Origin: Myrica gale
Lineage: Eukaryota > Streptophyta > Magnoliopsida > Fagales > Myricaceae
Direction of reading: 5' to 3'
Length of the DNA stretch: 64,000 bases
Assembly (NCBI GenBank): GCA_963930655.1
Contig: OZ005603.1
Span: 26,736,201-26,800,200 of the forward strand
The notes beneath the pieces were generated by a model. The model had not been told where the DNA came from. It saw only the letters and a list, made by a program, of their open reading frames with translations, and searched no databases. Shown here piece by piece: positions 21,686-33,402 of the stretch (position 1 is its first letter; each line of letters begins with the position of its first letter). The position numbers and the translations under genes are program-made.

Positions 21686-21870
21686 CACTCCACGTACCTC
21701 TTCAGGTGCTTGGACTTGGCCCCGAGCCAACCCAACAACATCACCATAAATACTCGCTCTTTTATCACCGAAAGCTACCGCATCATTCCCTCTTTGGATA
21801 GAACTCTCCACAGCCCGACTCCACCTGGCAACGCCGACCATGTAGGTTTCGGTGGGAGATTGTGATTGTG
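21686..21870 (-). pseudogene. Captured DUF829/TMEM53-like fragment, first exon with donor
   Basis: The minus strand from 21759 reads [20 protein letters not shown] then RYVE and ends GAGTG/GTAAAG, a splice donor. The preceding codons (VARWSRAVESSIQRGNDAV) in a neighbouring frame look like the linker ahead of the domain, so there is a frame break near 21760. It is a second, inverted copy of the exon at 21219-21290. Confidence 0.7.
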
Positions 21871-22472
21871 TTTCTTGGGAGAGCAAAAAGTCTTCCGGAT
21901 CAGTGTAGTCCTCTTGCCAGAGGTCAAGGCTAAAGAACAGGTTGAGAGACGGGGAGAAATAGAAAGATAGAGAGACGGTCGTGTATAGGTTGAGGTTGGG
22001 CCGTTCGGGATAGATGTCAGTCGGTTGGTTCCAAACCATCCTCCTCTTCCAATCCATGAGCTTGGGGGGTCGTTTCGCCTGGAGGGAGCCAGAGTCCATG
22101 ACCTTGACGACGATGAGGACGAGTGGAATGTTGTCGAGGGAGCCAGAGAAGACAGGGCTATAGTTCCCGTACAGTCCACTGACGTGACAGGGGAAATTTA
22201 GGAACAAGAAAAGCAGTGGGCTGTACGGGAACCACAAGTTATATGATCAGTCAGCAAATGGAGCACGTGTCATCTTCTTATTGGGTATGAAGTGTTATTT
22301 TTTGACAGCTTAGCATTTTTCGTTAGTTTGGAGACGGAATATGGACGGAGGGATATTGTTGGAAAAGGTACATCACCATAGGGGCAGCGGGACAACAAAT
22401 TGAACCCTAAAGGCATATTCAGGAAAAAGGTTATACCACAGGGACACGTGTGTATATTAACCCAATAGATTG

Positions 22473-25400
22473 TTTGAATCTGGATTATAGTTTGTAATTG
22501 GCTTCCAAGTTCAATACTAACCATCAAAACACTTTTTGAACAGTTTGCACAGTGGGATTGTGAGGCAGAATGAGTTTGGATGGTGTCAAGGAGTCAGTCG
22601 TTCGCGGTCACGTTGTTTGTGATAATCTTGCGACGATGTGGTTCAACTTATATGTTTTATATTTGAATAATGGTGTTAGAGAATATAATTCAAATAATAA
22701 AATTTACTTATTTCTATCATCTTAAACTCATAGAATAAGTGATAGATTCACATGTATCAATCACGTCAAAAATTTATGCAGCTTTTAGCATGAATGTGTA
22801 TACAGTAGTGTCATATTTATAATTGGTACGGATGATATGATTCATGCGAATAATCAAATTAGGCTATATTTGTTTAACCATAAAATGGTTAAAAGGGATC
22901 ATGCCTTCCTCTTTTCTTCCCACCAAAATCTAAATTATGACCCTCTCTTATGGGCTCAAACCTCTATCTTTCTAACAGTTATGTGATCCCTTATCTACCA
23001 ATGTTTCCTTCTTCCTATCACTTCTACACCATTACCACATGTATAATATCATAAAAGCCGTGTATGAGATGAAGATAGAGATCCTCTCAAAATTTTTGGT
23101 CGAATAGAATGATCCAATTCAATGTGAGATACACACATCATCTTAGCCTTATGACATTCATTAATATTATATTTTCCTCTCTAAGTTAAACCAGCAATTT
23201 CGTCAATAAATTAAAGAAGATCATGATCACATTGAATAATAAAGTTTAGAAAATGGAAAACAAGCTTTATATTGAATCAAGTCTCACAGTAACTCTTTAG
23301 AAAGTGAAACTGAAGTTCATAACTATTAAGGAGATTATAAATCAACCTTAACTATTCATTTTGAAATTAAAATATAGATATTATTAACATTAATACTAGA
23401 GCCTTTAACCAGAACTTCAACAAAAATCTAAGTTGACTATTCATTTTAAAGTTGAAGTATAGATGTGGATAGTACGTTCTTAGATCATTAAACTACTTCT
23501 CATCAAAGTTAAAAAAAAAAAAAATTCACGAGGTCCAAGAACTCAAACTTTAAATGGTATTAGTTAGCTAAAATTTTGGCTATTAATAAAATAACTATAT
23601 AATAATCTATATTCTTATATTAAATGATATATTTTCGTATCAATTAATCATACAAAATTCATTCAAATAATTTTTCTCTTCACTTTTTTATAAATTTTCA
23701 TAAATCAAAATTTTAAATACCTAAAATTTTAGTTCGCAAACCGGGCAATAGAGATGAAAGTCTAAAATTTGCTAGCCAATTAGTCTATCAATCTTGGGCA
23801 CAAGTGTGAATGAAAAACATTAACTAGTAACCAAACTTTTGAATAAACCTAATGTAACTAAACAAAAACTATTAAAAGCAGTGATATACATTGCCCCACT
23901 TGTATAGCATACAAAACTTCTCGAAATAAAGGTTGTGTTTGACGTAAATTTAAGAGAATATGAAAATATTTTTTGTAAAATAAAAAATAAAAAATTTCAT
24001 TGTTTGGTAGAGACCTAAATAATTATCCTGCAAATGTTTTTGGGTGTTTGGTTAGCCTAAAAATAATCTGAAAATAGGAGCACTCTTGTATGGAGACGGT
24101 GACGACTGAGGATCCCCTTCCACCTTTTTTCTCAAGAAAAAAAAAAAGAGAAATGCTGCAAATTCTTCTTGTGTTATTCTCAGATTCTTCTCTAACGGTT
24201 TAGGATCTCTGTGTGTGTAGAGTCCACTTCTAAAATGAATTATGAGCCGTCAGATTCTTCCCAGAAGAACAAAAAAAAACACCAAGTATTTCTAAAAAAA
24301 ATGTTTCTTATTGCCAATAAAAAACATAAATTGCAATTAATACGAAAAAAATCAAGGTGATTATTATAATTTGAAATCAACCTATTATGACCCAAGAAAA
24401 TCGTTCTTCGTTGTTTTTTCTTCCCCAGACATAACTACACATGGCAGGAAGTTATACAAAATTGAACCTCTTTAAGTAGACGTGATCAACTTTCCGACCT
24501 GAACCTTATCCCAGTTTTCTCCATCTTACTTGTTGTCCCAAGCCAATTAAGCCATTATTGAAGTCGGCCCCACCCGACCATTATTAATTGAGAATTTTTA
24601 GATAAAACGTTTGTAAAAAAGTTTAAAAATATTTGATTGAATTTTTATTAAAGCTTTTTTAAAAGTGAAGAGATATAAGAGGAAAAATATTTTTAAAAAA
24701 ATATTAAAATTGATGTGAAAAGATGTTAAAATTATATATAAATTTTGAAAGTTTAATATTTGAATATGAAAATTTTTATTTTAAAAAAACTTTATTTAAA
24801 AAGTTAAAATTTTGATTATACCAAACTCTTACCTTAACAACAAAAGAAGAGAGAGAGAACACTAATAATAGAAAACAACCACAGCAGACGGCTGCTACAA
24901 CTAGAAGACAAGCAACACACGGCGCACGGCACCCACGTGACCCACCATAGAATCAACCCCAGGTGAACGTTATTTCATCTTTGCCCGTTGTTTTTTTTTT
25001 TAATCATCTTTGCCCCTGTTAACTTGTGGGTGTGTGGCTCCCCGGCTCCCCCTACGCCTTCAAATTCAAACCCCCTGTTCCTGTATTTAGACGCTAGCTA
25101 ATCCTGGAATACTAATCTCAATTATGCTCGTTAACTTAAATTCTCTCCAGAAAAATTATAATTAACATGACTTTTAACAAATTAAAATTTTGAAATTTTG
25201 AATTAATTTTATCATAATTATAATTTTTTCCCCTCACGTTTTAATTCAAATTTTCACTTACTTTTTCATACCTTCTCTAACTTTTTACCCATTCTTAAAT
25301 TTTTACCCTTAATTTTACTAAAATCTTGTTCTCAATCATGTTAATGTTCAATCAGAAGCAATTAATATCTTCTACTATATAGATTTGGATTAAACAAACC

Positions 25401-25602
25401 TCCATTTAATCTTTCTCTCCCCCTCACTTCCTTTGTTTCTCATAATTTATCGACTCGACCGGATACAGCCTATAACTTCGGGTCGAATCGTGGGAGATCC
25501 GGTACAATAGTCGGATAATCCGTCTGAGCGATTGAACTCCGGCGTACGGAGTTAGTTTCGGGTTCGGATTCTAGGGTTTCTGAGCTCCAGAGAGCTTCGA
25601 GA
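22473..25602. other. Intergenic stretch upstream of ATG1
   Basis: It is very AT-rich, with several MITE-like blocks (for example 23640-23740 and 24600-24830, with CTTCACTTTTTTA or AAAGTGAAGAG cores) but no clean ends. No gene recognised. The ATG1 promoter and 5' leader lie at its right end. Confidence 0.45.
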
Positions 25603-28600
25603 ATGGCTCAGGTGACGAGCAGGGGTAGGGTCGTCGGGGACTACCTGGTGGGTCGCCAAATCGGGTCCGGGTCGTTCTCGGTGGTGTGGTACGCCAGGCA
25701 CCGAGTCCATGGAACCGAGGTGGCAATCAAGGAGATCGCTACGGGTCGGCTCAATAAGAAATTGCAAGAGAGCCTCATGTCGGAGATTCTAATCCTGAAG
25801 CGGATTAACCACCCCAATATTATTCGTTTGCACGATATTATCGAGGTTTGTGAAGTTTATTTTTCCTTAGCGACTTTAGAATTTCGTGTTTGGTTGCCAA
25901 CAAGATGCAGGAAAGTGGAAGAAAAAGAACTTTCAAGTTTCGTACTATTTGATTTCTGTGATGCATTATGAAACAGTAAACTGAATAGTGCTGCTTACTT
26001 AAACCTTAGGCTTTTGTTCGTTTCGAAAAGAAATTATGTAGGAAACTTCTTTAAACGTATGGTTGATTTGAGACATAGCCCTTAGACATTTATCGAATGT
26101 ATGGTGAAATATCCTCGAGGATTTCCGGGAAAAAATTCCCGCAAAAATTTCGCTTGGGGATACGTCTATATTGTTGGTTTGTATCCGCATAAAACGAAAA
26201 AAATTCATAATTTTGAAAGTTTGTAATTATTCTTGAGAAGACAACAGCTCCTCACGATCATAGCGTATGCGACATTTTGGCTTGTTCAAGTTGAGAATTT
26301 GTGTGGGAAAGCAAAACAAAAGGCGCTTATACTTTTTTCCCCTCCTTTCCTATCCCTGGTTTTTACATTAACCAAATAGAGAGCAGAGTTCCCAAAAGAA
26401 ACAACTAGTAAAGTTTGAGAATGCTGGAAAAACAAAGGATCATTAGGGAAATTCAACCAGCTTGAGAAGCTCAAATCACTCAGCCTGATTCACTTGAACT
26501 GAGTATCAGTCCATTTTTTTTATTTTTTTTCCGTAGAGTAGCATTCCATTTTGTTTTATGAAGGAAGTGGAAGTTGTTCTATTTTCTTTAAATTTATGTT
26601 TATCTTTTGTTGCTTCATATAGGTTCCTGGAAAGATACACCTTGTACTTGAGTACTGCAGAGGGGGGGATCTTTCCATATACATTCAACGTCATGGAAGA
26701 GTCCCAGAAGTCACTGCAAAGCAATTAATGCAGCAGTTGGGTATGTTTGAGCTTTGCCTGGTTGGTTCTTCATTTAGTTATTTTTGGTATCTTCCCTGAG
26801 TCAAGTGTATTTTCTACAGTGGCTGGTCTGCAAATTCTTCGGGACAATAATCTTATACATCGGGATTTAAAGCCGCAGGTTTGATTGATTCTTTTCTGTT
26901 TAAGTTTCAATTATGAATGGAATGTGGCAATCTTCATTTCATACTCAAGCATGGCTTTAAGCAAAAGGCAAGCCATATTCTATGTTTTTTAAGGCAGGAA
27001 GCAAGGTCGTTGCAGAATTAGTGTTTTCTAGTTTTTGCAGTACTTGAGTCCATGAGCATCCAAAAGTTATGGTTGGGGTAATAGTTTAGTCTGGTAGGTG
27101 TATATTGCCCAACAACACTGCAGAAGTAAGAATATTGCCATAGGGATGCAGTAAATACACTCTTTTATATTCACATTAAGATAGTTTGATTTACAGTAAT
27201 ATAGAAGAAGTGTTTCGTAGGTAGCAATCTTGTCGTTGTGGAAATGTTTTCACGGAATTTCACTCATTTGTGACGTGTATCAATTTTGGAACAGAATCTC
27301 CTCCTCTCCACAAACGACAACAATTCTGTTTTGAAGATTGCTGATTTTGGATTTGCAAGGTAAAATCAATATCATGTTTTTACAATGTGCCTATAAGTTC
27401 CTGCCCTTTAGGTGCCTTTGTTGTTTAGAGCTTTGGTAGATACTCTAGTTTATATAGTCAGAAATGCTCCTATACTCTGTTGCCCCAATAAACATTATGT
27501 TTAACTGTCTTTTTAGGCAACCACAATTCGTGTACCTGTTTGGGATAGAACTCAGAACCCCACCTCTCTATCAGTTGTTTATAGGGGATCCACACAGCAT
27601 CATTTATTTTTTAATTAAAATCCACTGCTGCTACCTGGACACTTCGCTTAATATTTGGGTACCCATGTTAATAAGACATGTCACAGGAAAGATGTGGAGC
27701 ATTCCTTATTTTTAAACTAAGTGCACTACTGCTACCTGGACACTTTGCTTCATCTATGGGTACCCATGTTAATAAGACATGACACAGGGAAGTCGTGGCT
27801 GTCAAACACTACAATTCTTTGAAAGTTGGACACTTGGACATGTACCAAGCACACGACTCTTATTGAGGTGGTTCTCCCTTTGCCCTTGCTCTTAAATTAC
27901 TCAATGTTAACGTATTTCGCATATACTTTTGTAGATCTCTGCAACCTAGAGGTCTTGCAGAAACATTGTGCGGTTCGCCACTTTACATGGCACCAGAGAT
28001 AATGCAACTTCAGAAGTATGATGCAAAGGTCACTTTCCCTGTTTCCATTGGTTGGGTAGTTATGAATTATTTCAGGTTTCTTCCAATTAATATTAAACTG
28101 AATGTGCAGGCAGATCTCTGGAGTGTTGGTGCTATTCTATTTCAGCTTGTTACAGGAAAAACTCCATTTACTGGAGGCAATCAAATACAGGTCTCATCTC
28201 TTGGTGCTTTATAATTCCTCCTGTTGAGGCTTGTAGTTTTTTTTATAGTCCTCAAGCTGTGCGAGACTAGTCTTCATACCTTACAATTGTCTTCACTCGA
28301 GTGATTTGAGTGCAATGTGCTGTGCAGTTGCTCCAGAACATTGTGAAATCAACCGAATTGCAGTTCCCCCAAGATATGGATTTGAGTTCTGATTGTAAAG
28401 ATCTGTGCCAGAAATTGCTGCGCCGTAATCCAGGTAGAAAACCCAATCCATATGTATAAAATGGCCAATCGGACCAAACGGCAAACTGGCTATAAGTGTA
28501 TGCTTTTTCAATACATTCAATATTGTCCAATGGCATAGCGGCATAGGATTAATAGAGTTACCTACGGAAGTATGTAGTTTTTAGGAACTTTTCTGTGGCA

Positions 28601-31600
28601 TTGGAAGGTTTTCTTTCAACTTCTCAAAGCGTCAATGGAGTGATTGCAATTGCCTAATTTTGTAAAGAACCATATATTATAAGAACTTTATTACGTGCAA
28701 TGATTCCTATACCATGATGTCAACTTCTATTTGCTTGGTTTGCCAATAAATATATACCTGTTTTTGAATCAATGTACGGGCAACAAATCTGCCTTGATGT
28801 TTAAGACTTCCATAACTTAAATTACTTCAAGGCTCAAACTAATTGTGTTCATCAGAAAAGAAGAATGTATCTTCCTAACTATCCTTCACACTAGAAGTTC
28901 CTAATGCATAGAGATTAGGGGCCACTCTAGATGAATGAGCTAAGGAACACTATATGAGACCATCATGGAACTTTTTGCATCTCCCAAGGAATGGTAGATG
29001 AGAGCCATAGGACATATGGCCATGTCTACAGTAGATTTGGAATTGGCGTATGAGATTGCATCTTTAGTTTTGGATTTTTTAATCATAGTGTTTGTCATTG
29101 TATATACAGTTGAACGACTAACCTATGAAGAGTTTTTTAACCACCCATATCTCTCTCAGAAACTACCAGCTGCATCACAAAGGTAAACAAGACAATAGTA
29201 TTGATTTTTCATAGCTTTACCTGAACTTATTTATCAGTTTTGAATTAAAAATTCCTCTGGCATGCAGGAGTAGAAGGTCTTCGAGAGTGTATGAATTTCC
29301 TTTGTCTGAATATGATCCTGTGAGATATATGGAGGAGAATTCTCAAGAGGATTGTCTGCCTTTCTTTCTAGATGATGAACCTAGTGGTCCTGAGGGGAGC
29401 TCATCCTTCTTAAGGAGGAGGTCTTCAATGAAGTCTACTTATGGATTTTCTCCTGATAAAAAAGTTGGTAGAACTGAAGCAGCATCTACCACTTCTAATA
29501 ATGTGAATCTTACTTCCAGATATGGGATTACCACAGATAAGTTAGAAAATACTATTTCTAGGTTGGACAGGCATATACCCACAAACAGATTATCCGATCC
29601 CCTTACATCCATGGACCAGAGACCACCGAACACTCGATCAGGAGGTACCAAGAATCCAAATATGTTTTTCCATCTCATTTTAGTTTATGGTTTCTCTAGA
29701 TTCAGCATGTCTTAGTGAGACATGACTTTTTCTCTTCTTTCCCCTTATTTTCATGGTCTCTGCAGTCATGGATTCGCTAGAGTTTATTGATCAAGATTAT
29801 ATTGTTGTGTCTGGATCCTCAATGGATGTGTCCTCTTCCTTAGCAAGTTCCTCCAGGCCAAGCCATTCTCCATACAAGTCGGAGTGTCCTCCCAAAGCAT
29901 ATGTTAATATGGCTAGCACATCAAGTCCCCCAATGCCAATCATTGGAAAAGCGACCACTGACATTGGTCACATTGGAAGCTTGGAAAGTCAGAACTCTGC
30001 TCCAGGGACTTCACAAGGATCGATGGAGATAGGAGATGCTTTAGAGCAGCCATCAACTCATTGCACAACGAGGATTAAATCACTACAGCATTGTGCATCT
30101 ACCATTAAAGATTTATTAAATGAAAAGGTAAGTGATAGCATACCCATTTATGCAACGAAGCCGGTTCATTTCCTATTGTCTTTACAAACATTTAGAAAGT
30201 TAAATGTGAATCATGTAGAAAGATCAGAGTACTTACTAAAATTGTTCCCATCTTCCTCCCTCACCACACAGCCATTGAGTTAAAGATGTCTGGTCCCTTG
30301 GTGGCACAGGACATGTCTAGCCCATTTGCTCAGACTAGTTTAGCTGTTTTAATCTATTTCTTTGGTAGATAGTGATTCTGCTTAATTGCTTCACTAGGTC
30401 AGCCAAGCACCTAATTTACTTGGGCTTTATGTACTTTCCTTGGGAATATTCACTATGCTTCTAGTGTTGTTGGTGTATTATAGTATATTAGTATGTGGAC
30501 TTCTGTTATATTAAGTTGTTAGATGATACTATGTGGACTAGTGTTGATGAGCTGACACGGGTTTGAGATCTGGCAAGTTTTGTTTTGGGGCTTAAATTCT
30601 TGGGTGCAAGTTCATCCGTGCTGCATAATTGTCACCAGCAATATTTCATGCTTGATATTCTTTCATTGTCAGTTCACGGTAAACCTTTTCGTTTGGTCTC
30701 ATGGTTTACAACTTTGTATTTGTCTGTGTCATTGCATTATAACAATAGTATTTTTCTAAAAAAATTCAGGCAGACAGGCAACTAGAAGCATTCTCAATTC
30801 AGCTTGTAATTCTTGCAATCTGGAAGCAAGCATTGCATATATGCCATACACAAGCTGCCTCGGCTATGGAGGGAAGTCCAAGCCAAGAAACTCCAAGATT
30901 TAGGAGGAGCACCAGCAAGAAGTATGGTAGTCCTGATGCAGAAGAACGTCTTGATGTTTGCAGCAGTCAATTGCCAGAGTATATTTCCTCTCAGATTGAG
31001 AGAGAATTTCTCCTGGAAGTGGAACATGCTGAAGAGCTTGCCAAGGTCATTGAGCCTGGTATGACTTTGTGTTTAGACATTACTTTACCATGTGAAACGG
31101 TTTTGAGCTGGGCTCATATAACATCAACACTGGTGCACACTATTGCAGTCCACAAAGGTCGTATGTTTCACTTTTGTTCTTACCCTTTTTTAAAAGTGAT
31201 TTCATTGATCCACGAATTTCTGTGTGTTTTCTGTTTTAACCCATAGTATGTGATGGCTCTGGGAATTTTAAATTTCAAATTGTCAGGCCTAGATGCGTGG
31301 ACTAAAACTTGAAAGTTATATGTGCACACAGACATTATATGATGTATCTACGTCACATTACTAACCTTTATTATGATGCAGTACAAAGATCTCTTTTCAT
31401 TAAGGATTAGGGTCCTTTGAGCTAGTGGTTGTAAGTGCAGCCTGCCAAAAGTGGGCTTAGTGGTGCATGGCTATGATATGGGTGGCTTTCTCCTTATTGT
31501 ATATCTATTGCCACAAAAGAATTCTGCTTTTTTTCCATTTCTTATGGGTTGTAAATAGGAAATTCCTTATCGTGATTGCAGGAAATACAGAGATGCCAGA

Positions 31601-32420
31601 TGCAATGGAGACAATATTTGAATCGGCTCTTGCTTTTGGGAGGCGTGGAGGAGTGAGTTTTTCGTTTCCTTTTTCTTGCAATTTGGGACCATGACATATA
31701 TTCCTTCATTCCGCTGTATGGGAATACTTGCTGCACTAGTCAGCGATGCTAGGCAAGGTTTTATGTCTATGCATTGTGTTCCTGCCTATGGAACGATGAG
31801 GTTAAATTCCAGAGTAGAGATCGCCAGTTGAGACAAGCTAATTCCTGACACCAGCTAGCTCTGTGTCTGAGTGAGTTGCTCAAAGGGAAATTAAATGAAA
31901 TTCTATCTATGTGCTGGTGACATATTTTAATCTTGCCGACATCATGGAAATGAATGGCGGTTGACTACTCAGACCGTGCCCACATAGATTAATTTGATTA
32001 CCTATCAAAATCATGCTCACTTGTTCCACTGAATTTGATTAATCTTGCCGACATCATGGAATGAAACACAACCTTGTGTATACCTTGGAAATTTTTGAAT
32101 TTGGGGAGTGATAGATGGTGTCGAAGTAATTCTGGAACTAATAACCTCTTTAAGGATTGTTGTCTCTTTATGTTTGGCAGGTTGAGGAGCTCATGGGTAA
32201 TATGGAAAGTGCAGCAGCACTTTATTCAAAAGCCGTGCGTTTGTTGGTCTTCCTTCTAGTGGAAGCACCGTCTCTCCTCCTCAATCCCCCCTTTTCCCTC
32301 ACAAACTCAGACAGGTATAGGCTCCGAAATTACATTGACATCATTAATAACAGGCAAGGTTATTCAAGATCTCAGCGGATGGCTCTTCTGAAGTGTGAGG
32401 ACCCACACTGCCCCCCATAG
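25603..32420 (+). CDS. ATG1: Autophagy-related serine/threonine kinase ATG1
   Basis: Thirteen exons join in frame to 725 residues: 25603-25845, 26623-26740, 26820-26878, 27295-27359, 27935-28028, 28110-28190, 28328-28433, 29110-29182, 29268-29644, 29766-30127, 30770-31058, 31582-31652 and 32181-32420, all with GT-AG introns. The kinase domain fills residues about 14-275: GSGSFSVVW loop (21-29), ATP-binding Lys43, catalytic HRDLKPQN (Asp136), DFG (Asp157), GSPLYMAPE (175-183). A Ser-rich linker follows, then a helical C-terminal region that binds ATG13 in the family. ATG1 starts autophagosome formation in the ATG1-ATG13 complex. Sequence is closest to the plant ATG1a/b/c type, not the truncated ATG1t. 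All catalytic residues are present. The start matches the family N-terminus; no damage seen. Confidence 0.95.
27623..27800. repeat. Tandem duplication in ATG1 intron 4
   Basis: A unit beginning CACTGCTGCTACCTGGACAC at 27623 recurs at 27724 (CACTACTGCTACCTGGACAC). About 75 bases are shared, including TGGGTACCCATGTTAATAAG, at a period of about 101 bp. Confidence 0.85.
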
Positions 32421-33402
32421 AAACGAGGCAAGATTTAAATGCCATTTCTTGATGATTCACGTTGTTTTGCTTTGTAAAATTATTTGTTTGTACAGGTATT
32501 CTTTTGAGTGACGGGGGGGGGGGGGGAAATTGGGGGAGCTTAGTTGACCCGTATTAGGGTAGGCTGTTGTAATATTCACATTTTTTGCTATCTAAAAGAA
32601 CGAAAAAAAATGTGCATTCCTTCGGCATTTGACGGGTTTTCTGTCCAGATTCTCGGTGCCGTATTTTTCCAAACTGAAGATCACCAGCTTAGAGTTAATT
32701 CAGTTGTAACTCCCAAGTACGTTGACCTGGAAAATATTTCGAACTTTAAAACTCCATTAGGACAAATATCTGCTATGACGTTGTTGAAGATATTGTTTCA
32801 TAAAGAAGGTTAATTAGCTTTGGCAAAGCAGAAGAGATTAGCCAGTAAAAGATGAGGTCAAAGTTTTCCGCATGGGGCATGGGCAATGTTTTTCCTTTTA
32901 TAATTTTATAATGGTCATGTCAAAGTTGGGGGCACAAAACTGGGTGCTTATGGCTACTCGAAAGCCGCCACATTGTTGTTTCCAAAGTATGAACGATACA
33001 ATTTATGGCGTGAGCCGTGAGAAAGTCCTAGAAAATTGGAGATCACACGCTATCCATAAAAAAGTTAGTGATATAACATCCTTCTTATCTAGCTGTTTTC
33101 AATTTGATTTTGATGATACTGGCACTGCAAGTTGAGTTCCCAAAGACGTCGACAGAAAAACTCCTCTTCATATTTGACGCATGAGAGATTTTTGTACGAC
33201 ACCTTTCCGTTCCGTGAGGCTTTCGAACTGCACATCTGGAAAATATTAAATGGAAAGATTCTTAATGGTGGCCAGAAATCGAAGAGGCTGACCATGGACG
33301 ATCAGACTGACTCTCTGTCTTCCTACACATAGACATTTACCTCTAACTTGTTTTTTTTTTCATTCAGAGGCAAGAAAATCAATTCTGAACCGAATCTGCA
33401 GT
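32421..33402. other. ATG1 3' flank and receptor kinase upstream region
   Basis: The ATG1 3' UTR should begin here. A run of 14 guanines lies at 32513-32526. No further gene recognised. Confidence 0.5.

Larger units (their letters stand above)
20794..22463. mobile_element. Pack-MULE carrying DUF829/TMEM53-like gene fragments
   Basis: The 1,670-bp element starts GGCTTAATATATACGCGTG and ends CACGTGTGTATATTAACCC. The inverted repeats are about 270-300 bp and are related to those of the element at 7064-8176. Target duplications are 9 bp with one mismatch: AATAGATTA (20785-20793) and AATAGATTG (22464-22472). The middle holds pieces of one host gene family in both orientations. No transposase is present. 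It is a Mutator-like element that captured host gene sequence. Confidence 0.88.

Noticed and set aside
21515..22237. 240-codon minus-strand frame as a real gene
   Set aside because: It starts in the right inverted repeat of the Pack-MULE and reads the captured DUF829 exon out of frame; only parts are gene-derived.
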